Assembly: GCA_964654535.1 (NCBI GenBank)
Contig: CAZZIZ010000074.1
Span: 1-14,979 of the forward strand
From: CAZZIZ01 sp964654535
GTDB taxonomy: Bacteria; Bacteroidota; Bacteroidia; Chitinophagales; UBA2359
DNA length: 14,979 nucleotides
Direction: 5' to 3'
The notes under the pieces are model-generated. The model saw nothing but the letters and a program-made list of their open reading frames with translations. It ran no database searches and had not been told where the DNA came from. The translations under genes and the position numbers were made by a program. Shown here one piece after another: positions 1 to 7,663 of this stretch. Every line of letters begins with the position of its first letter. Position 1 is the first letter of the stretch.

Positions 1-140
1 CAATTAGCACAATTCGATAAAACAAGTCGTGACGTATAATAGCCAGAAATGAGCGGGGCGGCACTTTTTTACCAGTTAAAATGATAACGTGGAAGGCGAG
101 TAAACTGAATGAGTGTCTTTTCTTTTTTTGTTTTTGGCGT
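1..140. other. Gene-free left edge
   Basis: No convincing gene was found in this stretch, which continues into repeat copy 1. It is AT-rich and ends in a T-run around 118-135, just before the first hairpin of the repeat. An open frame beginning near 81 exists only because it reads through the repeat, and it encodes no recognisable protein. The gene to the left lies outside the window. Confidence 0.5.
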
Positions 141-324
141 GACCATCAGCTAGTTCCAGCTTTGCTGGAACTAGCTGATGGTCGGGCTATCCAGCACTCC
201 GCTTCGCTTCGGTACTTTGTAGCGCAGGCTACAGCAGTGCTTCTACCGCAAGCGGTAAGCACAGCTGGCTTGCGCAGCACAAAGTACTGCACCCTGCGGG
301 CGCCTGCTTCCTATCCCTCACGCG
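141..324 (+). repeat. Structured dispersed repeat, copy 1 (two hairpins)
   Basis: The first hairpin is a perfect 20-bp stem (141-160 with 164-183) closed by the 3-base loop TTT. Its right arm runs directly into the hinge GTCGGGCTATCC (181-192), followed by CTCCGCTTCGCTTCGGT. The second hairpin is a long imperfect stem (212-249 with 252-287) whose tip is CTACCGC-AA-GCGGTAAG. The element ends in CTATCCCTCACGCG (311-324). Two other copies in the window share the hinge and the end sequence but have different stems. It sits 24 bases past the stop codon of the 979-residue gene. I recognise the type as an interspersed flavobacterial repeat, similar in layout to REP elements. A role as transcription terminator or mRNA-end stabiliser is inferred. 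Confidence 0.8.
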
Positions 325-347
325 AAGGAAGGTGAGCAGTTATTTTA

Positions 348-3287
348 TTAAATTGGAAATATTGAAGGCGGTCCAAACTTGTTCCTGTTACGCAACCAAA
401 GTATGAAATCGAAAAAGTTGATAACGCCATTCCCATCAGCGTCCGGCTCAATGTAAACACCCAAGACATTATTATTGCTTAGCCACAAAATGAAATCGCT
501 AAAGTTCACAATTCCGTTCTGATCATAATCACCACTGGAAACACAAACAACACCAGACTCCAAAACGAGTTGCTCAAGGCCTGCTGCCTGACCTAAGTCA
601 GCCGAAAAATCAAAGAACGCGCCAGGGCTGCTAATATTTACCGGGCTTATGGATTGTACACCGAGATGTGAGCGGTGTTTTACCACTATATAGAATATTC
701 CGCCACTAGTCCAGGCTAGATTCGTGCTTCCATTAGCATCAACCACGGCTCCGTCGCTACGCAACCTTGCGGCTTGTTGTTCGACTATAATTGTTGGATC
801 GCTGGAATCGCGCAATTCAACCAAAACCCAGTCGACTATGTCGTTGGCGTGTGCGCCAACCGATTCAGAACCTTGATAAAAGTGCGGCGCCGCGCTATAT
901 GGTTGCGTAAGCGGAAGTAAATTATCCTCTTGCAAAATAGTGCGCATAGTACCATCGGGAAGCACGTATCCCTCAAGGAAAACGTCTACTGACAGATTAC
1001 CCTGAATCATAACAGATGGACAGTTGTAGCTCATAAAAATTTGGTTGCTACTACACGAAGCTGGCGCACCCGGATTATCAATTTGGAAAATTTGCGTACC
1101 ACCATCACCAGGATTGGCAACAAACACGTTTGGATTGCTACTTTGGTTGCCTCCAGAAATAACGAAGTCTGAGCAGGTAGGTGTAAGTGTTATGCTACAT
1201 TCTGTACTCAATATGCTTGCATCGGGCTGTACAAATATGTCAATACTGACGGTGCCTAGGTTTAAGAAAGTAGGGTCGCCTGGGCAAGAAACTACATAAC
1301 TTATCACTTGTGTTTCATTACAGGATCCAACTGGGTTAGCCACAAAACTCACTACTTCTCCGCTTGTAGTTGTCGGTGAGCCGGGAAGCGACCAAGTCAC
1401 TACTCCACTATTCAAAAAAGAAACCGATAAATCTACTGCATCACCCGCGCATACTGCCATATCTAATGGTGCTACTATACTTTGTGGGCAGGCCGTTGCC
1501 TGTCCTTGACAACTGCAATTGTTTTGCACCGTGTCGTTTGCTGTAGCGGCGTTACCATCATCGCAAGCATCGCCAAAATTGAATCCAATGTTACCATTTG
1601 CATCGCTAAGATTAGGACAATCAAGAGACACTGCACCTGCGCAGCTACAGTCTGATTGCAATACATCGTTTGAAGTAAGAGGATTGCCATCGTTACAACT
1701 GTCACCGGCTACGCCTATATTGACGTCGTTGTCATCGCAATCTACATCTGAACAATATCCGTCACTGTCGTTATCCAACAAAGGACTACAAGCTGCTGGG
1801 TCCACACACATACAGTTGACATTGTAGACTTCATTGGTGGTATTGGGATTGTTGTCGTCGCAGGCTGTTCCGGGAACAGCTGATCCGCCAAATACACCTT
1901 CACAATCGAAAGAGTCTCCCACACATGAACAGTCCATTTGCCAGGTTTCGTTGGCAGTAGTAGGGTCATTGTCATTGCAGGGTTGTCCTGGCAGGTCCGT
2001 ACCATTGAGCGCACCAGTGCAATCAAAGAAACAACTGTCCAGATTTAAGCTTCGGAAGTCAACCGAAAAACAAGGGCTCAATGCATCGCCGACGGTGTAG
2101 GATAAGGAAGAAGTTGTTCCCTCAAGTCCCAAACCAGAAAATCCATCTGAGTCAACAAAAACAAAAGGTAAACCGCTGATCATATCTATGGTGTCGCAAT
2201 CAACGCCAGGAAGCATACAAAACGGTCCACCGAAAGTACCGCTAGTAGCAGCACCTGCATCTGGGAAAATGGAGTATTGAAAAGACAAGTTTGTACAAAC
2301 TTCTGGTACAGTAAAATCGGAGCCTCCTAAACCCCCAGAAAAAATTTCGACATCATAAGACAATGGACAACCTGGATTATTTACATCCGTAACTAGCAAA
2401 TTGTAAATACCTACATCTACATTGCCCGGTCCTATGTTCCAAGTGGGCTCTAGAAGTCCTTGTGGGCCCATTACACCATTAGGGCCCGTCCATTGGTAAG
2501 AATAGTCTGGGTCATTTATAAAACCTGTTGCCACTAATGTGGTCACATCGTCAGCGCAGGAGCCATCGGCCAGTATACTGTTAATGGCTGGCGGTTCACA
2601 ACAAATCACCTCGATTGGAATAGAGCATTCTAGCGCGCCACTTTCACAACCACAATTGGAGTTGGTTCCAGTTTCAGAGTCCGAATGGTTTCTAAATCCA
2701 ACAGCAGTGCTAATTGCCGCAGGCATTCCTCCACAATCGGTGGTTAGCGTTAAGCAGTATTGTAAAGGTATGTTGGTCGGATTATCATCGCCGGTATTGT
2801 TTGATGCGTCGCCATCGTTTGCGGTACCAGCACAGGACAAGTTGTCTGCAGAATCGTACCACCAACCAAACATCGGGGCGCTTGGAACATTACAGGAAAA
2901 ACCGGTAACGCAATTATTAAGATACTCGTACCAAATCCAATTTCCTGTTCCCGAAGCACCACTACCTGGATCGGAAGTAGAAGAACTTGGATCTAGGGCT
3001 TGCCATCCTGGACCTAAATCAACTTCAGTACCGTGATGCCTATTGCCATTTATCTGATTGTAATTAGTAATCTCATAACACAACTCTACAACTTGTCCAT
3101 CACCATTAACAATATATGGATCGCCAGGCACTGCAGGAGGGCTTACATTGCCAGAAACTATGGTTATGCCTGAGTCAACAATACATCCTGAACTACCTAA
3201 GCATTGTACGTCCATTTGAGCAATAATTGTTTTCCCAAAAGCCATGCAGAGCAATACAACTAGGGTAACTTGGAGGTTTTTTTTCAT
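348..3287 (-). CDS. Large secreted cysteine-rich multidomain protein with dockerin-like C-terminus
   Basis: This is a 979-residue exported protein with no enzymatic motif. Residues 1-24 form a signal peptide (KKN start, hydrophobic core, IIAQ end). Residues 25-231 are a Cys-rich module ending ECSIPIEVICCE, shared with the 792-residue neighbour. Residues 247-320 look Ig-like (INDPDYSYQWTGPNG). Residues 427-595 hold four CNDxNPxTxN...CxCxG units and a MopE-like Asp-rich motif (DNDSDGYCSDVDCDDND, 505-521). Residues 599-756 are the eight-cysteine module common to four neighbouring genes (C600, 613, 656, 668, 697, 705, 745, 756). Residues 762-910 are the Bacteroidota domain with VDWVLVELRD (818-827). 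Residues 919-979 carry two dockerin/EF-hand-like calcium loops (DYDQNGIVNFSD and DADGNGVINFFD) and the end PPSIFPI. It starts at ATG with an A-rich leader and no Shine-Dalgarno. A surface-adhesion or matrix role is inferred only. Confidence 0.9.
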   Translation of the reverse strand: MKKNLQVTLVVLLCMAFGKTIIAQMDVQCLGSSGCIVDSGITIVSGNVSPPAVPGDPYIVNGDGQVVELCYEITNYNQINGNRHHGTEVDLGPGWQALDPSSSTSDPGSGASGTGNWIWYEYLNNCVTGFSCNVPSAPMFGWWYDSADNLSCAGTANDGDASNNTGDDNPTNIPLQYCLTLTTDCGGMPAAISTAVGFRNHSDSETGTNSNCGCESGALECSIPIEVICCEPPAINSILADGSCADDVTTLVATGFINDPDYSYQWTGPNGVMGPQGLLEPTWNIGPGNVDVGIYNLLVTDVNNPGCPLSYDVEIFSGGLGGSDFTVPEVCTNLSFQYSIFPDAGAATSGTFGGPFCMLPGVDCDTIDMISGLPFVFVDSDGFSGLGLEGTTSSLSYTVGDALSPCFSVDFRSLNLDSCFFDCTGALNGTDLPGQPCNDNDPTTANETWQMDCSCVGDSFDCEGVFGGSAVPGTACDDNNPNTTNEVYNVNCMCVDPAACSPLLDNDSDGYCSDVDCDDNDVNIGVAGDSCNDGNPLTSNDVLQSDCSCAGAVSLDCPNLSDANGNIGFNFGDACDDGNAATANDTVQNNCSCQGQATACPQSIVAPLDMAVCAGDAVDLSVSFLNSGVVTWSLPGSPTTTSGEVVSFVANPVGSCNETQVISYVVSCPGDPTFLNLGTVSIDIFVQPDASILSTECSITLTPTCSDFVISGGNQSSNPNVFVANPGDGGTQIFQIDNPGAPASCSSNQIFMSYNCPSVMIQGNLSVDVFLEGYVLPDGTMRTILQEDNLLPLTQPYSAAPHFYQGSESVGAHANDIVDWVLVELRDSSDPTIIVEQQAARLRSDGAVVDANGSTNLAWTSGGIFYIVVKHRSHLGVQSISPVNISSPGAFFDFSADLGQAAGLEQLVLESGVVCVSSGDYDQNGIVNFSDFILWLSNNNVLGVYIEPDADGNGVINFFDFILWLRNRNKFGPPSIFPI

Positions 3288-3504
3288 TTTCGTTTTAGTT
3301 TATAATGTTTCGCGTTTCGGGGAAGGCGAAAACGCGGGTTAACCTGATCATGAAAATACTGACTTAAGTTCGAGAGTTCGCCTTTTTATTATATGGAATT
3401 GTTCAAATTTGAAGCTGGGCATATTTAGAAATTCAGCGTTCTTATGCATATGATCTGGTTTTATTTAAAACCAAAGTAGAAAACAGAATTCAGTTGCGCT
3501 ATAA
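3288..3504 (-). promoter_or_regulatory. Upstream region of the 979-residue gene
   Basis: This region separates the start of the 979-residue gene from repeat copy 2 and should hold its promoter. I did not find an exact Bacteroidota -7 element (TAnnTTTG). Immediately before the start the coding strand reads ACTAAAACGAAA, an A-rich leader that resembles the one before the 409-residue gene. A 12-bp palindrome TTCAAATTTGAA lies near 3403-3414. Placing the promoter here rests only on gene position. Confidence 0.35.
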
Positions 3505-3687
3505 CGCGTGAGGGATAGAGGCCTTTGTGGAGCTCCTGTTGCAAAAAGCAAGAAAGGTTCTTAGCTCCCTAGAGCTAGATGAACTTTTTGCTTTTTGCAG
3601 AACAGAGCGACGGCCGAAAGCCCGACCCCAAATCTTCCGGTCCCTTGTTGGTCTCCCGACCAACAAGCAGGACAGGGAGATTTGGGG
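3505..3687 (-). repeat. Structured dispersed repeat, copy 2 (inverted orientation)
   Basis: On the plus strand this copy begins with the end sequence CGCGTGAGGGATAG (3505-3518), the reverse complement of the ends of copies 1 and 3. A long imperfect hairpin follows (about 3536-3606; outer arms CTGTTGCAAAAAGC and GCTTTTTGCAGAACAG), with the tip TAGCTC-CCTA-GAGCTA. The hinge appears as GAAAGCCCGAC (3615-3625). A second imperfect hairpin of about 28 bp (3626-3653 with 3658-3687, loop TCCC) completes the element. It lies 45 bases past the stop of the 409-residue gene. The stems are unrelated in sequence to those of the other copies although the layout is the same. Terminator or REP-like function is inferred. 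Confidence 0.75.
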
Positions 3688-3732
3688 GCACGCCCAATTA
3701 CTTTTAGATAATAAAAACTTGTTGAGGAAAAA

Positions 3733-4962
3733 TTAAGGAATCGAAGGAACCGACACCTTGTTGTTGTTACCAAGGAAACGGATAAAATCGAAAAAGTTAA
3801 TGGTGCCGTTTCCATCGCCGTCTGCGCTGTTGTAGATTTCAATGACATTGTTGTTACTAAGCCATCTTATGAAATCACCGAAATTGACGGTTCCGTTTCC
3901 GTCATAATCGCCTGTAGACATTGCGGCTATGCCGTTGTTCAGTACTTGCTGCTCGGTGCCGGCTGCTTGATCAATCGACGTGCTAAAGTCGTAAGTGGCT
4001 CCCGTGCTATTATCAATTGCGGTCGCAGTTTGTATCCCCAAGTGCGATCTTTGTTTCACTACTAGGTGAAAGCTACCTTCGCTGTTCCATTGAATTTCGC
4101 TATCGCCGTTTAGGTCGACTACCATTCCATCGTTACGCAAGAGAAGTGCTTGTCGCTCGACCAATATTGTGGGGTCGTTTTGATCGCGCAGTTCTACTAA
4201 AAGCCAATCGACAGTATCATCAGCGTGCGCAGCTACCGATTGTCCACCGAAAAAGAAATAAGGAAATGAGTTGAATGGTTGTGATACAGGTAGCAAATCG
4301 TTGTTTGCTAAATTAGTGCGCATTGTTCCATCAGGCAAAATGTAACCTTCTAAAAACACTTTGAGCTCAATGATTCCCGCATCGGGCGATCCGACCGATT
4401 CCATGCAATCAAAGCTCTCGCTTACTTGACTTGTGTTGCATTCTGCAGGCGCGGCACTATTAACGATATCAAAAACTACAGTACCACTTTCGCCTTCCTG
4501 CGCAGTGAAAATGTTGCCAGCACTGTTGTTGCCTCCCGTTACGGTGATGTCGGGGCAGTCGCCTCCGACTAGTTCGATTACACAACCATCATTCGTGACT
4601 TCAGTAGGGAGCACAAACGTGTTGACGGTAACCGTTCCATTATCAACCACATCTTCTATGTCATCACAAACTAAAAACCAACTTATGGTCTGAGTATGGT
4701 TACAAGGTTCTAGTTCCGTAACCGTGTAGGTAGTCGAAAACTCATCGTCTAATGTGGTACCATCGGGAAATGACCATACCAAACGGCCTAGGCTTTCATC
4801 ATCTATAAAAATGTCCAAAAATATTTCCTCTCCGGCACAAGCTTGTTGCGTAGAAATAGGATCTACAAGCACAGCTGGACAGGATAGGGTTTGCGCAAAT
4901 AAGGCGCCGGGACATAGTAAGAAGATGAAAAGCAGGCCAAGTCCTACTCTTCTGTTTTTCAC
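3733..4962 (-). CDS. Secreted eight-cysteine-module protein with dockerin-like C-terminus
   Basis: This is a 409-residue exported protein. Residues 1-24 form a signal peptide ending ALFAQ. Residues 28-186 are the eight-cysteine module (C28, 42, 87, 99, 127, 136, 175, 186). Residues 199-345 match the VDWVLVELRD-type domain (VDWLLVELRD, 251-260; VVKQRSHLG, 301-309). Residues 351-409 hold two dockerin-like loops (DYDGNGTVNFGD and DGDGNGTINFFD) and end VSVPSIP. From residue 28 onward it aligns end to end with the C-terminal 380 residues of the downstream 979-residue protein, so the two are clear paralogs. The start is a GTG: no ATG lies in frame near the signal peptide, and the GTG places KNRR plus a hydrophobic stretch at the N-terminus. 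An A-rich leader (AAAACGAAAAC) precedes it. The molecular function is unknown; calcium binding by the tail is inferred from the loop residues. Confidence 0.9.
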   Translation of the reverse strand: MKNRRVGLGLLFIFLLCPGALFAQTLSCPAVLVDPISTQQACAGEEIFLDIFIDDESLGRLVWSFPDGTTLDDEFSTTYTVTELEPCNHTQTISWFLVCDDIEDVVDNGTVTVNTFVLPTEVTNDGCVIELVGGDCPDITVTGGNNSAGNIFTAQEGESGTVVFDIVNSAAPAECNTSQVSESFDCMESVGSPDAGIIELKVFLEGYILPDGTMRTNLANNDLLPVSQPFNSFPYFFFGGQSVAAHADDTVDWLLVELRDQNDPTILVERQALLLRNDGMVVDLNGDSEIQWNSEGSFHLVVKQRSHLGIQTATAIDNSTGATYDFSTSIDQAAGTEQQVLNNGIAAMSTGDYDGNGTVNFGDFIRWLSNNNVIEIYNSADGDGNGTINFFDFIRFLGNNNKVSVPSIP

Positions 4963-5095
4963 GTTTTCGTTTTCTATCTGTTCTAAGATAAAAAATACTA
5001 AAATGTTTTTGCCTTTGTTTAAGGAAAACCTTATACAACTTTAGAATTTGTAATCGCTAACGTCTGCCTTTGACCATTTACTTATGGCGAAATCT
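4963..5095 (-). promoter_or_regulatory. Intergenic region upstream of the 409-residue gene
   Basis: These 133 AT-rich bases lie between the stop of the 792-residue gene and the GTG start of the 409-residue gene, so any promoter of the latter should be here. Only a weak 5-bp hairpin (TAAGG-TTTT-CCTTA on the coding strand, near 5020-5033) and several T-runs are visible. No exact TAnnTTTG was found. Whether the two genes are co-transcribed cannot be decided from sequence. Confidence 0.3.
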
Positions 5096-7474
5096 TTAGA
5101 ATACCCTTGACCACTCGTAATCCTGGCCTTGGATATATAGCAGATATATCTGATGCTCCAAATTGAAGGGTATCGTATTGACGCCTGTATTCAGGCTAAA
5201 GCCTTGCTGCTCCCATACTTTTTGTCCGGAAACATTATAAATAACTAAGCGTTCTATTTGCTGAACTTCACCCTGGTTTTGGATGAACAGTTGTTGGTTC
5301 ATTCTGAAAGTTGATATACCGGTTGGTAAATCGGCGATGCCAGTTTCTAGACAATTGTAAGCGACAGTCGTAATATTTTCATTATCGCAGCCGATTGGTG
5401 CACCTGAATTTAAGAAGATAAAATCTATTGTTCCCGCATCGCCAGAGAAGGTTGTAAACGTGTCCCCAAATCCGAGGCTGTTACTAATTACAAATTCGGG
5501 ACAATCGCTCTCTGCAGAAATCGTGCAGCCGTCGTCGCTAACGATCACTTGCCCCGTTGGTTCTACAAATATTTGGAGCGTGATACTTCCAACTGCTTCG
5601 ATAGACAGGTCTTCGTCGCATACAATGGTGTAGTTTATTGTTTGAGTATCGCTACAGCCGCTTAAGCTGTTAGCGATATAACTAATTGTTTCTCCCGAGA
5701 CGGTGGTTGGATTTGTTGGCAGATCCCACTCTACTATTCCAAAATTGTCATAAGTCACTTGAAGGTCAAGAGTGCTTCCATCACAAACATCTTGGTCTGA
5801 GGTGTCGTTTATGTTCTCTGGGCAGGTGGCTCCACAAGCCTCAAAAGTAATATCAACCGCCGTTGGCTCACCCACACAGCTAGTTGACCCATCTCTTGGA
5901 AAAACATAGAGCCTTTGAATCAAATCAGCGAGATCTTGTTCAGAGGCATTCGTTATATCAGGATCAAATTCGGACGAGATGTCTATCGAAGTTCCAAAAC
6001 CCAATAGCACATCTTCGGAACAAGATTCTGAAAAGGACCACCCATAAGTGATGCCAGGAGTCGGATTTTGAATCGAAAACACTGGCAATTGATCTTCAAT
6101 TGGAATTGAATTACAAAGCACTAAGCTTGGCGGATCTATCTGCAAATTTTCTATTGGCGGCGATAATACAGTTAAAGTGTAGCTACCCAATGAGAAACAA
6201 GAAGTACCTGTTTGTCCAATGAAAGCAGAGTAAGTGTGTGTACCAACTTGTCCAAGTCCCAGTACTTTGGGATCAATAAAAATGGTCGCACTTTCATTTG
6301 GGTTACTTGGGTCAGAGGAAGTCAAGCAGCTTACTCCTGGTAAATTGCAAGCTGGCCCACCAATTTGAGAAGCGTTAACTGGTATTTCCACTACTACTCC
6401 TGAACCCGCGCAGACGGTAATATCCGAACCTGAAGCCACCCCACCTGCAAAAAGTTCTGTCTCAAATTCTTTAACGCAGTCACCAGAAGCAATATTAAAA
6501 ACACTAAGGGTATAGATTCCATCGCTAGGGGGAATAGGAAATGGTGGATTTGAACTTGCATCCCAAACGGCTGAGTTAGGTCCCGATCCTTCTGGGCCTC
6601 CCCATTGGTATTCGTAGTCTGGATTATTGATATCTCCTTCTATTGACAAAGAGACAACCTGGTCTGTACACTCAACAGAGGTTCCATTATTTACCAAAAT
6701 TTCGGAATCATCTTGCCCACCACCAGTTACATCCGGCTGCTCACAGCAAATTACATCAATGTCTATGCTACACTCTTCGCTACCACCTTCGCAGCCGCAG
6801 TTGTTTGTAGCGTTCCCATAACCCCAAGTACCCATATCGCTGTCGCTATAAACATTCCAAGCAATCTCGCTAGAAATAACACCGGTCGTTAATGGACCAC
6901 AATCGGCTTCTATGTCGATGCAGAACTCAAAGCCTCCGCTTCCAGAATCTCCTCTATTGTTGGAGAATTCTCCATCATTGGCAGAGCCTCCTTGGCAAAC
7001 GCCTGAATCGCTGTCTACCCCGAAAAGCCAAGCCCCCGTATTTGGGGGGCCACAAACATTGTTCGGAGTGTTAGTAGAATTGTCGCCAGAAGAATCGCAA
7101 CAATTCGTCGTGCAATAGGAATTCCAAATCCAAGTTTCATTTACTCCACTAGCCGAAATGCTAGAATCAGGACCAGGATCAATTAACCCCGGACCAACAA
7201 CAGGTTCCGCGCCTGCAAACCAATTGATGTTTACATAATTCCATCCAGTTACTTCGTAGCAAACCTCAAAAGTTTCACCGCCAAGTATAGTCGCCGGATC
7301 TCCAGGATTGGCACCAGGTGTAACTCCTATTAAAGTGATGTTACTTGTTGTCACGCATCCTCCAGAACTACATGAAACAAAAGTGGAACTATTGACCTGC
7401 GCTTGAAGCGAAAAGCTTAAAAGCAAAACAAACAAAGTTGGCGCGAAAATGCGCATCAAAATACTGGGCTTCAT
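5096..7474 (-). CDS. Secreted cysteine-rich multidomain protein with T9SS type A sorting domain
   Basis: This is a 792-residue exported protein. A signal peptide covers residues 1-26 (SFSLQAQ); an in-frame ATG at codon 7 (7456) would give a shorter signal and is an alternative start. Residues 27-244 are the Cys-rich N-terminal module shared with the 979-residue protein (CYEVTGWN, WIWNSYC, SANDGEFSNNRGD, ECSIDIDVICCE). Residues 270-345 are an Ig-like segment (INNPDYEYQWGGPEG). Residues 346-548 look like further beta-rich extracellular repeats. Residues 550-708 are the eight-cysteine module (C551, 564, 607, 619, 650, 658, 696, 708). Residues about 718-792 are a T9SS type A C-terminal sorting domain (IERLVIYNVSGQKVWEQ, then a hydrophobic strand). 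The tail predicts export by the type IX system and attachment to, or release from, the cell surface. No catalytic motif is seen. Confidence 0.9.
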   Translation of the reverse strand: MKPSILMRIFAPTLFVLLLSFSLQAQVNSSTFVSCSSGGCVTTSNITLIGVTPGANPGDPATILGGETFEVCYEVTGWNYVNINWFAGAEPVVGPGLIDPGPDSSISASGVNETWIWNSYCTTNCCDSSGDNSTNTPNNVCGPPNTGAWLFGVDSDSGVCQGGSANDGEFSNNRGDSGSGGFEFCIDIEADCGPLTTGVISSEIAWNVYSDSDMGTWGYGNATNNCGCEGGSEECSIDIDVICCEQPDVTGGGQDDSEILVNNGTSVECTDQVVSLSIEGDINNPDYEYQWGGPEGSGPNSAVWDASSNPPFPIPPSDGIYTLSVFNIASGDCVKEFETELFAGGVASGSDITVCAGSGVVVEIPVNASQIGGPACNLPGVSCLTSSDPSNPNESATIFIDPKVLGLGQVGTHTYSAFIGQTGTSCFSLGSYTLTVLSPPIENLQIDPPSLVLCNSIPIEDQLPVFSIQNPTPGITYGWSFSESCSEDVLLGFGTSIDISSEFDPDITNASEQDLADLIQRLYVFPRDGSTSCVGEPTAVDITFEACGATCPENINDTSDQDVCDGSTLDLQVTYDNFGIVEWDLPTNPTTVSGETISYIANSLSGCSDTQTINYTIVCDEDLSIEAVGSITLQIFVEPTGQVIVSDDGCTISAESDCPEFVISNSLGFGDTFTTFSGDAGTIDFIFLNSGAPIGCDNENITTVAYNCLETGIADLPTGISTFRMNQQLFIQNQGEVQQIERLVIYNVSGQKVWEQQGFSLNTGVNTIPFNLEHQIYLLYIQGQDYEWSRVF

Positions 7475-7663
7475 AAATATGGGTTACGCTTCACGAAAAA
7501 CTGCATAAACATTTGATATATGCGTTTTTATAATCGCCTAAACTAAAAGAAATAGCCAAGAATCAATAAACGAATTGTCAAACCGTCTGCTGTTCAGGAA
7601 AAGAACAGTTTTGTTTTAGCTGAAGCAGCGAAATGTTAAAATCACGGGTCTCTTCTTGAAGAA
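7475..7663 (-). promoter_or_regulatory. Intergenic region upstream of the 792-residue gene
   Basis: These 189 bases separate the stop of the roughly 262-residue gene from the start of the 792-residue gene. They must contain any separate promoter of the latter. I see no exact TAnnTTTG element. A short 6-bp hairpin (CTGTTC 7590-7595 with GAACAG 7603-7608) is followed on the plus strand by TTTTGTTTT, but nothing is transcribed toward it on that strand. Confidence 0.3.

Noticed and set aside
81..335. 84-residue plus-strand open frame
   Set aside because: It reads through repeat copy 1, and its sequence is explained by the two hairpins; there is no domain or plausible start context.
351..533. Cellulosome dockerin
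   Set aside because: No cohesin, scaffoldin or glycoside hydrolase is present, and the loops have an aromatic-rich pattern unlike cellulosomal dockerins; only the calcium-loop resemblance is supported.
2539..3036. 165-residue plus-strand open frame antisense to the 979-residue gene
   Set aside because: The minus-strand frame encodes a coherent signal-peptide protein with paralogs, and the antisense frame has no recognisable feature.
3527..3736. 69-residue plus-strand open frame
   Set aside because: It lies almost wholly inside repeat copy 2 and is a by-product of the palindromes.
7590..7617. 6-bp hairpin followed by TTTTGTTTT as a plus-strand terminator
   Set aside because: The stem is short and AT-rich, and no plus-strand gene lies upstream of it.
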